A stretch of DNA of 64,000 bases from Symbiodinium natans (GCA_905221605.1 CAJNDS010002360.1:51001-115000); one strand, 5' to 3'; shown: positions 1 through 10,757, counted from the stretch's first letter. Numbers and translations: made by a program. The notes: generated by a model from the letters alone, not told the origin.

Positions 1-664
1 GTCTTGACTGCAAAAAAGGTAGGTCTGCGCAAGCTGTTTCTCGGCAAGATTTGGCAAGTGCAGTACGCAGCATGTTTGTCAAAATCATATTCACAATATT
101 CAAAACTCCTCGAGATCGGGTGCCTGTGCCGAGAATGCAGACCCACGTAGCTGATTCGAAATGGTAGCTATCCGCCGCTCCATGGTATTGGGAGGGTGAG
201 AAGCTACTGCGAGGGTGAGAAGTAAAGCCGCGCATCTTCACCGAGCTAACGCTGATTTCAGATGGAGCATGATGGAGGCCTATGGAGGCGGGTTGCCACG
301 CGAGGGCTGGCGCATACGATCGCGTACGCACAACTTTTCAGGCAAGAAGGCCCAGCACGGTTTCGTCGTGTCTGCGGGGAAATGAATGCCGGGAACTCAC
401 AGGCCGGTCAATTTTGGAGGGTACTAGTACTACTACTTGTGCTACTTCTACTACATAATCGGGACACGGGAGGACGCGGACGTGGGACACAGGACTGGGA
501 ATGCGGAGGTGGGTCGACTTGCCAGAAGTCTACTCTATACTGTGCCCTGCCATAGTACAAACAAGCATATATCAATGTTACCAGTACCAGTAGCATGGGA
601 AGATGACGCAGCTCTTCGATCCAATGATGATGCACACAGCATATGGCCATCACCACGTTGTCAC
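1..664. other. Left edge, no supported gene
   Basis: Both strands contain overlapping open frames of up to about 98 codons, but none shows a family motif, a consistent residue bias or clear exon borders. I see no repeat shared with the rest of the window. Confidence 0.4.
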
Positions 665-717
665 CTTGACCTGTTGCAGGAGTTTCTCAAACTTCTCCGT
701 GGCCATCAAAGCTGCTT
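665..717 (-). CDS. Candidate short exon, lysine/glutamate-rich
   Basis: On the minus strand an ATG at 706 opens the frame MATEKFEKLLQQVK, which runs into a GT donor (GTGACA) at 664-660. The charged, helix-like composition looks coding. It lies downstream of the zinc-finger gene on the same strand and could be one of its later exons, but nothing proves the link. The 5' border is a guess. Confidence 0.3.
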
Positions 718-858
718 AGGTTCTTTTGAGTGAGAGCTACCACACGCTCATGGGCTGAAGGCTGGTTGCGTGCAGACAGAAGCGTCTGAACCGCGTCGAC
801 TGGACAGTCAAGAACCTTTGGATGGGTCTGCGATCACGAAACGATCAACGCGTTGAAA

Positions 859-2290
859 CTGGACAGTCAACAAGCTTTGGCAGCTTGGATGGGTGTATGA
901 GCACAAAACGATCAGCGCGTTACAGGGTTGGCTAGTGGGTAACATGTTCTCTCGACGAACATGACCTGCAGACCCCTTGATTCCTCCATGCAAAAACAGG
1001 ATATAGTTGCACGTTGGTGTGGTGCAAAGCTTCTCCGCTATAGAGCTGTTACCAGTCCTGCGATCACATCAGTCACTCTGCTTGGCAGCGAAGCTCTGCA
1101 ATGCTGGCGCGGCTTGGGATCTGTAATTTGCCAGCTCACAACATTCACATGTGTCAGGCCCTTATCGCGTCTCTTGCATCTGGACGGCCTTCGTATCTGA
1201 ACCTCTGAAAGGCCAGCAGGCTGCTTGCAACGATGCTAAACAACATCATGCACCTGTGCCTGGGTTCCACAGCCTGTGCTGCTGTTTCATTGGGTGACTT
1301 GGGACGAGTGGACTAGATGCCCGATCCAGGATCTAGCACAGACCAACGGCTAAAGCGACTGTCACAGCATCTGAATGTGCTTGGCTGGACAGTCAACAGG
1401 CTTTGGCAGCTTGGATGGGTCTGCGAGCACAAAACGATCAGCGCGTTACAGGGTAGGCTAGTATAGTGCGTAACATGTTCTCTCGACGAACATGACCCGC
1501 AGACCTCTTGATTCTTCCCTACAAAAACAAGACATATTTGCACGTTGGCATGGAGCAAAGCTTCTCCGCGATAGAGCTGTTACAAGTCCTGCGATCACAT
1601 CCGTCACTTTGCTTGGCAGCGAAGCTCTGCAATGCTGGCCCCGCTTGGGATCTGTAATTTGCCAGCTCAAGCAAGCTCACAACATTCACATGTGTCAGGC
1701 CCTTATCGTGTCTCTTGCATCTGGACGGCCTTCGTATCCCAACCTCTGAAAAGGCCAGCAGGCTGCTTGCAACGATGCTAAACAACATCATGCCCGGCAC
1801 GAAGCAAGCTGCCCCCTATCATGGCAGAATCTCCCGCTGGCACAGTGGGTTCTACAGCCTTTGCTGCTGTTTCATTGGGTGACTTGAGTGGACCGGATGC
1901 CCAATCCACGATCTGAACGCACCTTGGTGCGAACGGAAGACTGGACAGCCAAAATGGCTTTGGCTGCCTGGATGGGTCTGCGATCATTGGTAGTATGAAG
2001 CAAAAAAACATGCTCTCTCGGCGAATGGGACTCTTCACCACGGTATGAATTCAAAACCTGCGAAGAGCAGACCCGCAGACCCCTGGATTCTTCCCTACAA
2101 AACCAGATATATTTGCACATTGGCGTGGTGCAGAGCTCCCCTCTCCTTGCTTCGTAACAGAGAACTTCTCTCACATCAGTAGGTGCCTTCTATCTCACTC
2201 TGCTTGGAAGCGAAGCTCTGCAGCAATTTGTACAAGTTCGGTGCTCATGCTGCCCTGGCATCTGCGATTTGCCAACGCAAGCAAACTCAC
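859..2290 (-). repeat. Tandem exon-intron duplication, three diverged units
   Basis: Three units begin at 859, 1385 and 1941 (spacing 526 and 556 bp), each opening with CTGGACAGYC and carrying the same order of blocks. Units one and two are very similar. Unit three is more diverged and merges into the coding exon at 2291-2527. A short remnant of the unit start is also seen near 800. On the minus strand the shared part corresponds to the end of that exon plus its donor and intron. Unit one lacks a 10-bp stretch (near 1134) that units two and three keep, which would shift any frame across it. This looks like local duplication of part of the zinc-finger gene followed by decay. Confidence 0.75.
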
Positions 2291-2527
2291 AACGTTCAGA
2301 TGTGCCAGTCTCTTCTTGAGTCTCTTGAGGGCCTTGGCATTCAAATCGTGCCCTTGCACGGAGATTCCTGCGAGCTTGGCCTCTTCCTCCAACATGCGGA
2401 CGGCCTCCCAAACAATTGGCCGTGCGGCCTCTGCCGCTTTGGCCTCCAATACCTCCGAGATGATCTCCAAGAAGTCGCCATAGGGAAGCTTGTGGAGCAT
2501 CGCACGCTGGTCCCTGTCCAGCTTCAC
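2291..2527 (-). CDS. CCCH zinc-finger protein, downstream exon
   Basis: A 79-codon phase-0 exon. The acceptor is CGTCAG at 2533-2528 and the donor is a textbook GTGAGT directly after 2291. It starts with VKL-DRDQRAML and continues as an alpha-helical, E/A/K-rich segment. From memory of the family, dinoflagellate CCCH proteins follow the finger with a similar LDKRQR-type helical tail; that comparison was not run. It lies just downstream of the finger exon at 2640-2954. The tandem units at 859-2290 contain decayed copies of its 3' end. No function beyond probable RNA binding can be assigned. Confidence 0.55.
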
Positions 2528-2639
2528 CTGACGCAAACCGTACAGCATGATCTGCGAGTTATGCCTGGCAACTAGCTTCCTACTTGAACGTTGCGATGTC
2601 GCTTTCTCCAACCCCGGCCTCGCGCGGATGCTGACAGTG

Positions 2640-2954
2640 GCAGAAGCCACAGGCACGGCCATTCTGGCATTCAGCATTCTTCGTCATGTACACACATGGA
2701 CGACGGCAGGCGATGGGATGGCCCAAGCTACCAACACTCAAAGGCTCTTCCGGCACTTCGGGTTGCATGGCAAAAGAGGCATCTCGAGAATCTCGAGTAG
2801 CCTCCAGGCCCTGCACGTACCCGTTGCATGTCGCGGATAAGTCTGTACTGCCCGCCCCTCCGGCGGGATTGTGGTTACCCCCAAAAGCAGGCCATGGTGC
2901 CAGCATCTGCTCAGGCTGCGGACACTCAAACACCGCCATGACGAACTCTGTCAC
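2640..2954 (-). CDS. CCCH-type zinc-finger protein, finger exon
   Basis: The minus-strand frame contains SVGSLGHP, then a cysteine-rich stretch with the spacing C-x8-C-x5-C-x3-H (PC-VYMTKNAE-C-QNGRA-C-GFC-H), the canonical CCCH finger spacing. The LGHP lead-in and the extra cysteines are typical of a large dinoflagellate CCCH family (established knowledge). Upstream in the same frame is a Pro/Gly-rich, probably disordered region. CCCH fingers usually bind RNA, so a post-transcriptional role is the likely inference. The frame stays open to 2580, but the finger ends near 2645 and the following exon is in another frame, so an intron lies in between; its donor is not resolved. Confidence 0.65.
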
Positions 2955-3559
2955 ACCGACACCCCGGCTACGTGGCTACACGGTTCCAGATACTAGTCGG
3001 TGATCTGAAAACTGCAGGTTCACACGTCAACAGCATTCACAAGCCATTAAGCACCCTGCCAGGCATCGACGTCACCCAATAACAGCTTGCAAGCTGTCTC
3101 ACGGTCCCTGTAGATGTGAGGTGCGATCTCTCTGAGCTGTGGGCCTTCCCTGGAATCTTGCCCAGGGCTGCGGCTGGCTTTTGGGCCGCCGGCGCGACCT
3201 CACAGATGCGAATCATCGAATGCCAGGCTTGGCCCCCATGAGACAAGCCAACATACAGGGCACCTTCTGCCATGTCTGGATCCACTTGCTGCTCTCATCC
3301 TCCAGCGCATGCTGAAAGTCCAGCGGTCGGTGCACCGAACGTTTTGAACGTGAGCCCTTGCAATGCCCATCTCTTCATGCGCTTATAGATCCCCTGGCCT
3401 GCACAACTTGTACGTAGTGGTGCGCTGGATTTGTCTTCTCTGGCCTTGCGAGGAACGGACAGTGCGTGGCCAAGCAGTTATCCAAAATCATTCAAGATCA
3501 ACGCCAACTAGCAGAATGCGCGGAACTCGGTGAATGACCGTCATTCGCAACTATGCGCC
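2955..3559. other. Spacer between zinc-finger and transporter genes
   Basis: The only thing of note is a minus-strand open frame at 3037-3285 with a plausible coding composition (GALYVGLSHGGQAWHS). It has no family motif and no clear splice borders. It could be an exon of either neighbour or non-coding. Confidence 0.35.
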
Positions 3560-3641
3560 TAGGCAGGGCAATGTCAGAATCTGACACTTCCGTCTTGGCG
3601 GCTGGCGTGGGAGCGCCATGCTTGGTGAAGTAATCCTCCGC
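3560..3641 (-). CDS. Possible ABCG transporter exon
   Basis: After the acceptor GTAGCGCAG| the frame reads AEDYFTKHGAPTPAAKTEVS. ABCG proteins often carry a YF..xG.P.P pattern shortly after the H-loop region, so this may be the continuation. The donor and the following membrane domain are not seen. Confidence 0.4.
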
Positions 3642-6600
3642 CTGCGCTACCTCGCAGGCACTCTCACTCATGATAGCTTAACCTCGCTTAAGCGAGGGGG
3701 CCGGGGCATCTCGTCGTACGTTTTTTACACTGCAGCATATCGGAACACGTTGTGCTGCCGCAGGCTTCCAGCGCCATTGAGTTAACTTGCCCGGTGTCCG
3801 GCAGACCAGAGGACTTAACAAACATGCATGGAAGACTTTGGAAGACTTTATGGGAGTGGAAACCTTGCACCAAAGCTAGAATCTTGAGACATCACTGAGA
3901 CACACAACAGCCGCAGGCCTCGCCACTGTATACAACGAAACCCACCTGCCAGAAGCAAACGCATCTGCATGGCACTGCCGCATGGACAGGGACCATCTTC
4001 AGGCACAAATTTCCGCACGCCAGTGATCAGTATCGATGCCTGATGCCTACATTGTAAACTGCGCAGGGTTCGCCAGACTCGGGCTAGGGAATACTACGTT
4101 GGCATTGGACGTACCATGCGAAGGAGTTGACGGGAAGCAATGCACATCGACCCACCCAAAAGGGCACATCCCGACGCAATCCCGCAAAGCTAGCCTCCAT
4201 CAGCAGCAGGTGGTCAAATTCGCTGAAAATTGCCCACGAGGGCCTGGGTCATGCAGTTCGGTTAGCAGATGACAAGGACGACATAGCTGCCAACTCTGAG
4301 ACTCCCAGGATCATTCCGATAACGCCACCGCCCAAGGCAAGACCCCTGTGTCGGGTCCCTTGGTGCGCTGCTGGTGAATGGCAGCGAGAACCGTGACACC
4401 ACGCCCTTGCCGGTCGAGCAAAGATGCAGCTGAAGTGCATAATCGGGTCAGCCCAAGGCTGACGCAACTACAAGTGTGCAGCATAGGCTAACATCTGTAC
4501 ACGGAGGGTTGTGAGTTGCTTGGATTCTCGAACGACTTGGTCGAGTGGTCAACAGCAGGGGCAGATCAGCAACCTGGAAACAGCTGCCAACAAGCCCACA
4601 AGACCTCATCTCTGTCTGAAATCTCTGGCGGTTTTCTTGACGACACGTCTATGAACGGTTCAGCAAACTTCGACACTTAGGATTTCAATGCTTTGGCAAA
4701 GGCAGGATCGTCTTGCAATCTTACTCATCTTACTGTCATGGTCACCTTGCTTCACAACCAGGCTCCCGACGTCTGATACGCATGTGACAGACACTGGTAA
4801 TGGCATGCGGCGCATTCCCAAGATCGTATCAGCAACTTGTCCATGTGAGCAGCGACACAATGAACTCGAATTCTGGGCGTGCTGCCGGCCAATGCTTTGA
4901 GAAGCGCCTTGGAGTACCCAGTTTAGGAACAAGAAGCAAGCTGAAGCAGAACTGCAGTGTCCCGAATATCAAACTACTGGAACTGGAAAGGAAGCTTCCG
5001 TATGCCCCTTGCCACGATGTTTGCAGCTGCAGCCGAGTCGAGGCCACTCGTGGGCTCGTCGCAGAGAAGAACCTTCCGGGGAACTAGGTGCTACGAGGAA
5101 ATGCAAAAGCCTCTGAAGGTACCTCGGGCAAGCCACCAATGATTGCCATGCCTTATCTGAAGGCATGTGCATGGCATGCTGCACATCGGGTATAGGAATT
5201 CATGTTGCATTGCTGCGCTGTTCTGCCCTGCTTGACCGCTGCATGCTCATGAAACAAAAGCCACACGGCCCAGATGCCAACACTCAACCGCCGGCGCTCA
5301 CCGCCTCGGGCATGTTGGCGATTTGACTACGCACTTCTCGCTGGCTATGTTCAGCTACGCTGATGTCAACCCTGACAGCGCTTGGAAGACCTGGACAGGC
5401 CGGACAACTGCGTGACACAAGACACAACAAGCAAAAAATCTGGCGTGGCTGCTTTGGGCTATGACTTATGACAGGCACACGGGATCCCAGCCTGAGATCC
5501 CCCGTAGGCCCAGCTTCTCGTCCCCGATGGCCTCGGCCGGGGGGGTCGAAGGCACAAGAAGTTTCAAGCTTCATGATTAAGGAAATGGTCCTTAGACACC
5601 CCTTCCTCCACAGCATTTTCGACAAGGCTGTTCTTCTGTCTTTCGTCCGGCACTGGGTGATTTCGAATGACACGGTTGCATTCACCTTTCCATCTCCCGA
5701 AGTCCGAAAGAATTGACGTTGGGCTGGTTTCGTGAGGCTGCCCCCTAGAGCAGGCAATGCAACGCAAACCAACGTGCACAGTTGCCGAGCTCTTGCTGGG
5801 TGCGATACAGTATCGGCACATTTCTCGATGTTCAGGATCTGAATCACCTCTTCCACGCGCTTGGTCCGTGCCTGACGAGGCATGTCGACCACACAAGCTC
5901 GCTCTTGCCGGGCTGGCCGACTGGCTTCAGACTCTGGATGTTTTTTTTTTTGGCTGCGTGCGGCTGCCGGCACGAATGTTTGGGCGAGGAATTATGATAG
6001 ACCATTTTGCACTGCTTTCCTGGGTATCCGAGTAACAATCAAAGGAAATAATAGTTTTTGGGTGAAAATGCAGAGAAAACAGGGGTTCCGATTTTGAAAA
6101 TGCAAAGGAAACCGAGGTTTTCCTCTGACAACATCAAGGATAGAGAGGTTTTCTTATCAAAATATACTGGGAATAAAGGTTTCTCCTATTACAGTATGAT
6201 ATAGAAAAACTAGACGTTGTCTTAAGAGGAAACTGAGATTTCCCTATTTAAGGCCTCAAAAGAAATCACATATAAAACGCAAGCCGGGGGGGGGGGGAAG
6301 AGTGGGCGCAGCCACCCCCCCAGTTGCAAACCCAATGCTTGTAGCGCAAGTCCTCTTTTTGGCGCGATCTTCTTCATAAAGCAAGCCTGCAGGGCCCGGC
6401 CGCAAATATATGTTTCTTTGCAATTTTGCTCATTCTTATGCATTTCCGTAATTATTCTTTCTGTCGCGCTCTCTTTCTTAGCTTCTATTTCCCCTATACG
6501 TTGCTTGGAAAAACCATTATTTCCTGTCTACATCCTGTGTGTGTTTAGTAGGAGAATACGAGAACTTCTATTTCCTCTATATTTTGATAGGACTCCCCCC

Positions 6601-8470
6601 CCCCCCCCCCCCAACCCTTAAAAAAGGGCATACAAAACGCATAAACAGGCATCGAGCACGCTCGTCCGACATTATCGAGTTGTCGTTGCCCTTGGGGTTG
6701 CTACTGCATTCCCGATTTGCGGTTCAATCCACGCTTTCGGGTTTTGCACTTAAGGTCTTATTCCTCGCAGTGCACTTGCAGCCACAAGGCTCTTCCTGCG
6801 TTGCACCATGATGGGTTTCGCACCTTTCTACACCGCGCAGTGCTGCCGGTATGTGCATACTGCCACACTTGCTGCATTTTGATGTCTTGCCCTTCCAGAA
6901 GAGTGATCAGAATGTTTCCTACTGAGTCCTACTGTGCTGCACTGGAAGCTGTATGGGGCTCTCCTCCGGAGATGGCTGCCAGCGACCACCCCCCCCCAAC
7001 CGGCCCGCACGAACAAGTGTCATGAAGCGTTGGCAAGGGGAGCCATTCAATGACAACCGTCAATCCATTGCTTTGGTCCACAGAGGCTAAACCAGGTCTG
7101 GGCCTCGGCGCTCCAAGTGGTGGGCAGGCGGAGCTCGGCGGCGAAGCCCAAGCTGGCAAGTGCTGTGAAGCTGGGAGTGAGGGTAGTAGAGTGTAGTCTT
7201 CATTAGCCATACCTACGAATGGTACTCCACCACTCGAATATGAAGATGAGTGCTACTAAACTTACGCTGAGGCGCTGGCGTCTCCCTAGGACTCAAAGCC
7301 GCAAGAAAGACGTCCTCTTGTGGGACGGCCTGGGTGGGAAACGCTGAGGGCTGTACAACTCGGAATGAACAACTTCATCTGATGGCGGCTCTGACAAGCA
7401 CGGCCAACAAGTCTCAGAATGCTTCTGCGTCTTTTCTCGCAGATTTTCGCCAAACCGCTATGCCTTAAGCTGTACTGTTTATCAATTCCCTGAAATATTG
7501 AGTCTGAGGAAGCGGCACTTGCCAAGTAGCGCATTGTTTCCATCTTGACTGGCAGGCCATCACAAAGAACCTGTGACATCGGCAGTCTTCTTCTTTCTTC
7601 CTGTGCACATGACCCCCCGGAGGGAGGTCGCCCCAAGGGGCGTGCTCAACATCGGCAGTCTCTCTTTTTCTTCTACGGGGCTTGAGTAGTAGGGAAGTTA
7701 CCGGCAGTCTCAAGTTATCGGCAGTCTCTCTCTCTCTCTCCCTCCCTCCCTCCCTCCCTCCCTCCCTCTCTCTCTCCCTCCCTCTCCCAGTCTTGCAAGG
7801 GCTGGTGGTCATCTTGCTAGTTAAACTTCTTTGATTGAATCCGTAGTGAAATTTGCAGCAGCTTAGCAAACCGCACACAGCACATGTCGATGCTTTTGCC
7901 CATAGTGCCTGCCCGCACATCTCCGAGCCAGTAGCCTGAAGGCCACGAATGGCCGTCAGAACCGACCTACAAGCGAGGTCAGGATTCACGAGAGCAACCC
8001 CACAGGCACTCCGCAACCTCATGAAGTAATATGAAGTGAGGTAGCTGTTTTGGGGCCGCAGGACGGTAAGCTCTGGTTGGCCATGCTTATCGTTCAACTA
8101 GGTCACGTGAAGGCCGATGTAGGCTCGTCTACCAGTCGGTTCGACTCCAAGAACGACGAGTATAAGGAGCTCGTAGACAAAGGCGGGGGGGGGGGTCAAC
8201 TGGTGTACGGTAGTACAGCAGGCACCAGTGTTGAATCGAAGGCACAAGAATGGCCGCAGTCAGCGATTCCGCTGTCACTTGGTGGGCCTACGCTGTGTCT
8301 ACAGAGTCTACATCATGCGTAAAGCGCTGACCGTACAGAACATACACCCCAGAGAACGCTCGAGCACACTGGGGAGAGGACGTCTTGCCGGAACCACTGG
8401 CCCCCATGATGGCAGACAGCCTGCCATCACGCTTCCCCGAAAGAACTGTCAATGTGAAACAAGATTTGTG
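3560..8470 (-). CDS. ABCG-type ABC transporter gene, ATP-binding domain in at least seven exons
   Basis: Seven minus-strand exons, listed separately, give in order: Walker A (GASGSGKT), a linker ending KCADT, IGDEKLGLRGIS, the ABC signature GGERRRLSVG, Walker B with DEPTSGLDS, the H-loop IHQPS and the segment SEFDHLLLME. LRGISGGERRR and DEPTSGLDS are diagnostic of the ABCG (white/BCRP) subfamily, which couples ATP hydrolysis to export of lipids or drugs across membranes. Splicing uses both GT and GC donors. About 80 residues between Walker A and the linker (Q-loop region), a short link before Walker B, and the C-terminal membrane domain were not found. The gene may be broken or its other exons unrecognised. 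The 2.5-kb gap between the first two exons holds low-complexity DNA. Confidence 0.75.
4195..4243 (-). CDS. ABCG transporter exon after H-loop
   Basis: A 49-bp exon, acceptor GACCCAG|, donor GC (GAG|GCTAGC). It reads PSWAIFSEFDHLLLME after one base that completes Q, matching the family pattern IHQPS..IF..FD.LLLL. The next family segment should be a G-rich turn; a possible match is the exon at 3560-3641. Confidence 0.7.
4372..4405 (-). CDS. ABCG transporter micro-exon, start of H-loop
   Basis: A 34-bp exon reading RGVTVLAAIHQ, acceptor GGCAAG|, donor GC after CACCA (CACCA|GCAGCG). The split codon is completed by the next exon to give IHQPS, with the switch histidine present. Reading through the GC donor instead would give IHQQR and then a stop, which is why I place the border here. 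Confidence 0.7.
4985..5083 (-). CDS. ABCG transporter exon with Walker B and D-loop
   Basis: Begins after the acceptor CACCTAG|. The frame reads PRKVLLCDEPTSGLDS and then AAAANIVARG. The hydrophobic run plus DE is Walker B with the catalytic glutamate, and SGLDS is the D-loop. The donor is unresolved. A GC site within ARG would keep phase with the H-loop exon but would make the helix shorter than usual. Confidence 0.8.
5273..5304 (-). CDS. ABCG transporter exon with ABC signature
   Basis: Begins after the acceptor CCCGAG| and reads GGERRRLSVGI when joined to the previous exon. This is the C-loop that contacts ATP across the NBD dimer. The donor is uncertain: GC at 5278 or a site just beyond 5273. 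Confidence 0.7.
5492..5531 (-). CDS. ABCG transporter exon, pre-signature
   Basis: A 40-bp exon reading AIGDEKLGLRGIS plus one base. The acceptor is CCGAG| and the donor is GC (CAG|GCTGGG). Joined to the previous exon it gives CADT-AIGD, and joined to the next it completes GISGGERRR, so the phase fits on both sides. Confidence 0.75.
5809..5871 (-). CDS. ABCG transporter exon, linker before signature
   Basis: A 63-bp, 21-codon exon, acceptor CGTCAG and donor ACT|GTATCG, both phase 0. It reads KRVEEVIQILNIEKCADT, matching the family pattern RVEEVI..L.L.KCADT that precedes the signature motif. An open stretch continues upstream, so the acceptor could lie slightly higher. Confidence 0.75.
6040..6640. 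repeat. AT-rich degenerate repeats with G and C runs
   Basis: From about 6045 to 6260 units of roughly 35-45 bp recur with a shared GAGGTTTTCC / GGAAAC core. G-rich and C-rich runs follow near 6286-6298 and 6593-6612. The block is much more AT-rich than its surroundings and lies inside the large transporter intron. Confidence 0.5.
7574..7788. repeat. ATCGGCAGTCT repeats and CT/CCCT microsatellite
   Basis: The word TCGGCAGTCT (once as CCGGCAGTCT) recurs four times between 7578 and 7729, ending in a (CT)n run and a (CCCT)n run at about 7724-7788. It lies within the transporter intron. Confidence 0.7.
8382..8470 (-). CDS. ABCG transporter exon with Walker A
   Basis: An 89-bp exon after the pyrimidine-rich acceptor CTTTGCAG, ending phase 2 at a GT donor (AC|GTCC). 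The frame reads LTVLSGKRDGRLSAIMG and then ASGSGKT, the ATP-binding P-loop preceded by the usual GRL-AIMG lead-in of ABCG proteins. Confidence 0.8.
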
Positions 8471-8740
8471 CTGCAAAGACAGGGAGACAGACTGACTATC
8501 GACGTGCTTGTTTGCCGAGCCACCTGACCTGACTACCGTACCTACCTACCGGCCTGCCTAAACTTCTACTGAGTTGCAGCTCAAGGCCATCCCAGCTGTT
8601 TAAACCCAACAGGATTTGAGCTTATCCAGCCCTCTTTGAAATTGCCTGACGAAAATCCTCACATTGCGGCGGGAGCTAGACGGCAGCGAAGAGTAAAGTT
8701 GCATGCTATATAAGCCAACGAAGCCGCAAAGGTGCAGAAT

Positions 8741-8832
8741 GCGTGTGTGTGTGTGTGCGTGTGCGCATGCGTGCGTAGGTGTGCGTCTGCGTGTGCGCAT
8801 GTGTGCGCGTGCGCATGTGTGCGTATGTGCAT
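8741..8832. repeat. GT/GC-alternating microsatellite
   Basis: Alternating purine-pyrimidine DNA, (GT)n followed by GTGCGCAT-type variants, over about 90 bp. Such tracts can adopt Z-DNA. It lies just upstream of the Walker A exon with respect to the transporter gene. Confidence 0.85.
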
Positions 8833-9116
8833 TTTTTCAGCAATATTCACGGGGCCAGAAGGGGAAATACGTGCAAGGGCATGGGTTTTGGAATGGGTAT
8901 CGCTTCGCCACAGTAACACATTCAACATGGAGGTATCGTTTCGGTATAAGTATAGTCAGTATAGTATAAGCATCTCCCGCAGACCCTCCCTGTGCCTTCC
9001 TGGCGGGAATTCGCAGGTCACATTCGAGAGTATCTGCACAAAGATGCAGAAATGGCTAGGAGTCCCTCCACTCGCTCTTTGCACGTAGGCTTGACCAAGC
9101 AGACCTGACCAACCTA

Positions 9117-9167
9117 AGCAGCAGCAGCAGCAGCAGCAGCGGCAGCGGCAGCGGCAGCGGCGGCGGC

Positions 9168-9225
<58 letters not shown>

Positions 9226-9510
9226 CCACCGCCACCGCCACCGCCACCGCCACCGCCACCGCCACCGCCACCGCCACCGCCACCGCCACCGCTACCACCA
9301 CCGCCACCCCGCAGCCACCGCCGCCACCACCACCACGACCACCACCACCACCACCACGACCACCACCACCACGACCACCACCACCACGACCACCACCACC
9401 ACGACCACCACCACCACGGCCACCACCACCACGACCACCACCACCACGGCCACCACCACCACGACCACCACCACCACCACGACCACCACCACCACCACGA
9501 CCACCACCGA
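9117..9510. repeat. Compound trinucleotide/hexanucleotide array
   Basis: (CAG)n with CGG interruptions to about 9222, then (CCACCG)n to about 9295, then (CCACCACCACGA)-type 12-bp units to about 9510. All frames are open because the periods are multiples of three, so the long open frame here (poly-Ala, poly-Gly, Trp-rich) is not evidence for a gene. Confidence 0.9.
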
Positions 9511-10419
9511 TCCACCCCCAGCAAGCAGGTGGATAGGCAACAAGCGGTTACAGCCCCTGCGTCCAACTCTAAACCAGAGATAGATACGAGTAGTGCGTCG
9601 CGACTCGCGATTGAGGCCTTGCGCGGCTCATCGCCTTTCTTGGACCCCTTGACCTGGCACAAAGGCGTAAGTCGCAATGTGCGGATTGCATACAAATGTA
9701 TGACAGATAAGCCTTCGGTTCGCAGACTTGCGAAGAGCTGAGTCTCCAGCAACCAGGCTCAGATCCTGCACACGGATCTCGCCTGGGTGGCGTGTGGCCT
9801 GTGGCAGCATGTAGCAGCACATGCAGGTACACGACTGCACGGAATTTGTTCCAAGTGATAAGAGGTAGGGTGCTCATGGCCAGAATCCCCAAAAGGACAC
9901 CCAACATACACTATGCGATTCCCAATAGCCGCAGTATCCACCCTACCTCATACCCTACCATATCCTACCCTGTGAGTTTGCAAGTGTTCGGAGGACAGGG
10001 TGCGAGATATACGAAATATATCTGGGCTCGTTTACGGGGAAATCATCGCTTCTTCTTTGCCAAAGGTGCCCAAAAAAGTTGCCCTCCAGAGCTACTTCGA
10101 CCACTCGAGCCCGAAAACCGAAGAGCCTGACCCTATCAAACATCCTACCTGTGCCATCTCAAGCAGTAAAGTCACTAAAGCCCTATCAAAAACCAAAAGT
10201 TCACTTGGCTGCACTCAGAAGGGTAGCTAAAAATTAAATTTTTAGCTGCCATATCCGCGGAGGTGTATAGGTTGTCAGAACAGGCACCCCCCTCCAAATT
10301 CTTTTTTGTTCTTTTTTGGACCCCTTTTTTTGGCCTCAAATGGGTACCCCCCCTGGCAAACCGGGGTCCGCAAGCGGACGGTTCGCCAGGACCAGAGGCA
10401 GTTGAAGCCCCTCCCAGCA
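9511..10419. other. No supported gene
   Basis: Short overlapping frames on both strands, no motif and no clear splice pairs. Several TACCNTA-type words occur around 9940-9975. Confidence 0.4.
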
Positions 10420-10560
10420 GGCCCCCCCCGCCCTCCCCCCCCACCCACTCCCCCCCCTCCCCCCCCCCCACCCCCCCCCCCCTCCCCCACCCCACCCCCC
10501 CCCCCCCCACCCCTGGACCCCCCCCCCCCCACACCCCACCCCACCTCCCCCCACCCCACC
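10420..10560. repeat. C-rich low-complexity tract
   Basis: About 140 bp that is nearly all C on the plus strand, with scattered A and T. The minus strand is a long G-rich tract that could form G-quadruplexes. Assembly length here is unreliable. Confidence 0.9.
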
Positions 10561-10611
10561 CTGCCGAAGAGTCGCCTTAAACCTTAAGGGGCCTGGCTCA
10601 ACCCTACGATC

Positions 10612-10757
10612 ACTCCAAGCCGAACCCTAAACCCAAAAAAACCCTCAACCCCAAAGCGTGAACCTTGAGCCCTAAACTAACCCTCAACCCCAAACCCAAA
10701 CCATAAACCATAAACCATAAACCCGGAACCCTCAACCCTCAACCCTCAACCCAACCC
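10612..10757. repeat. Degenerate telomere-like repeats
   Basis: Runs of AACCCTAAACCC, AACCCTCAACCC and AAACCATAAACC heptad variants. This is the most diverged of the interstitial telomere-like clusters in the window. Confidence 0.7.

Noticed and set aside
4036-4090. SLANPAQFTM on the minus strand, like the NPADF motif of ABCG proteins
   Set aside because: No clear splice borders, and it conflicts in order with the better exon candidate at 3560-3641.
4800-4870. VADTILG-like stretch on the minus strand, resembling an ABC linker
   Set aside because: It lies between the Walker B and H-loop exons, out of order for the domain, and the linker has already been found at 5809-5871.
9114-9752. Long open frame over the trinucleotide array
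   Set aside because: Open only because the repeat period is a multiple of three; the translation is homopolymeric (poly-Ala, poly-Gly, Trp runs).
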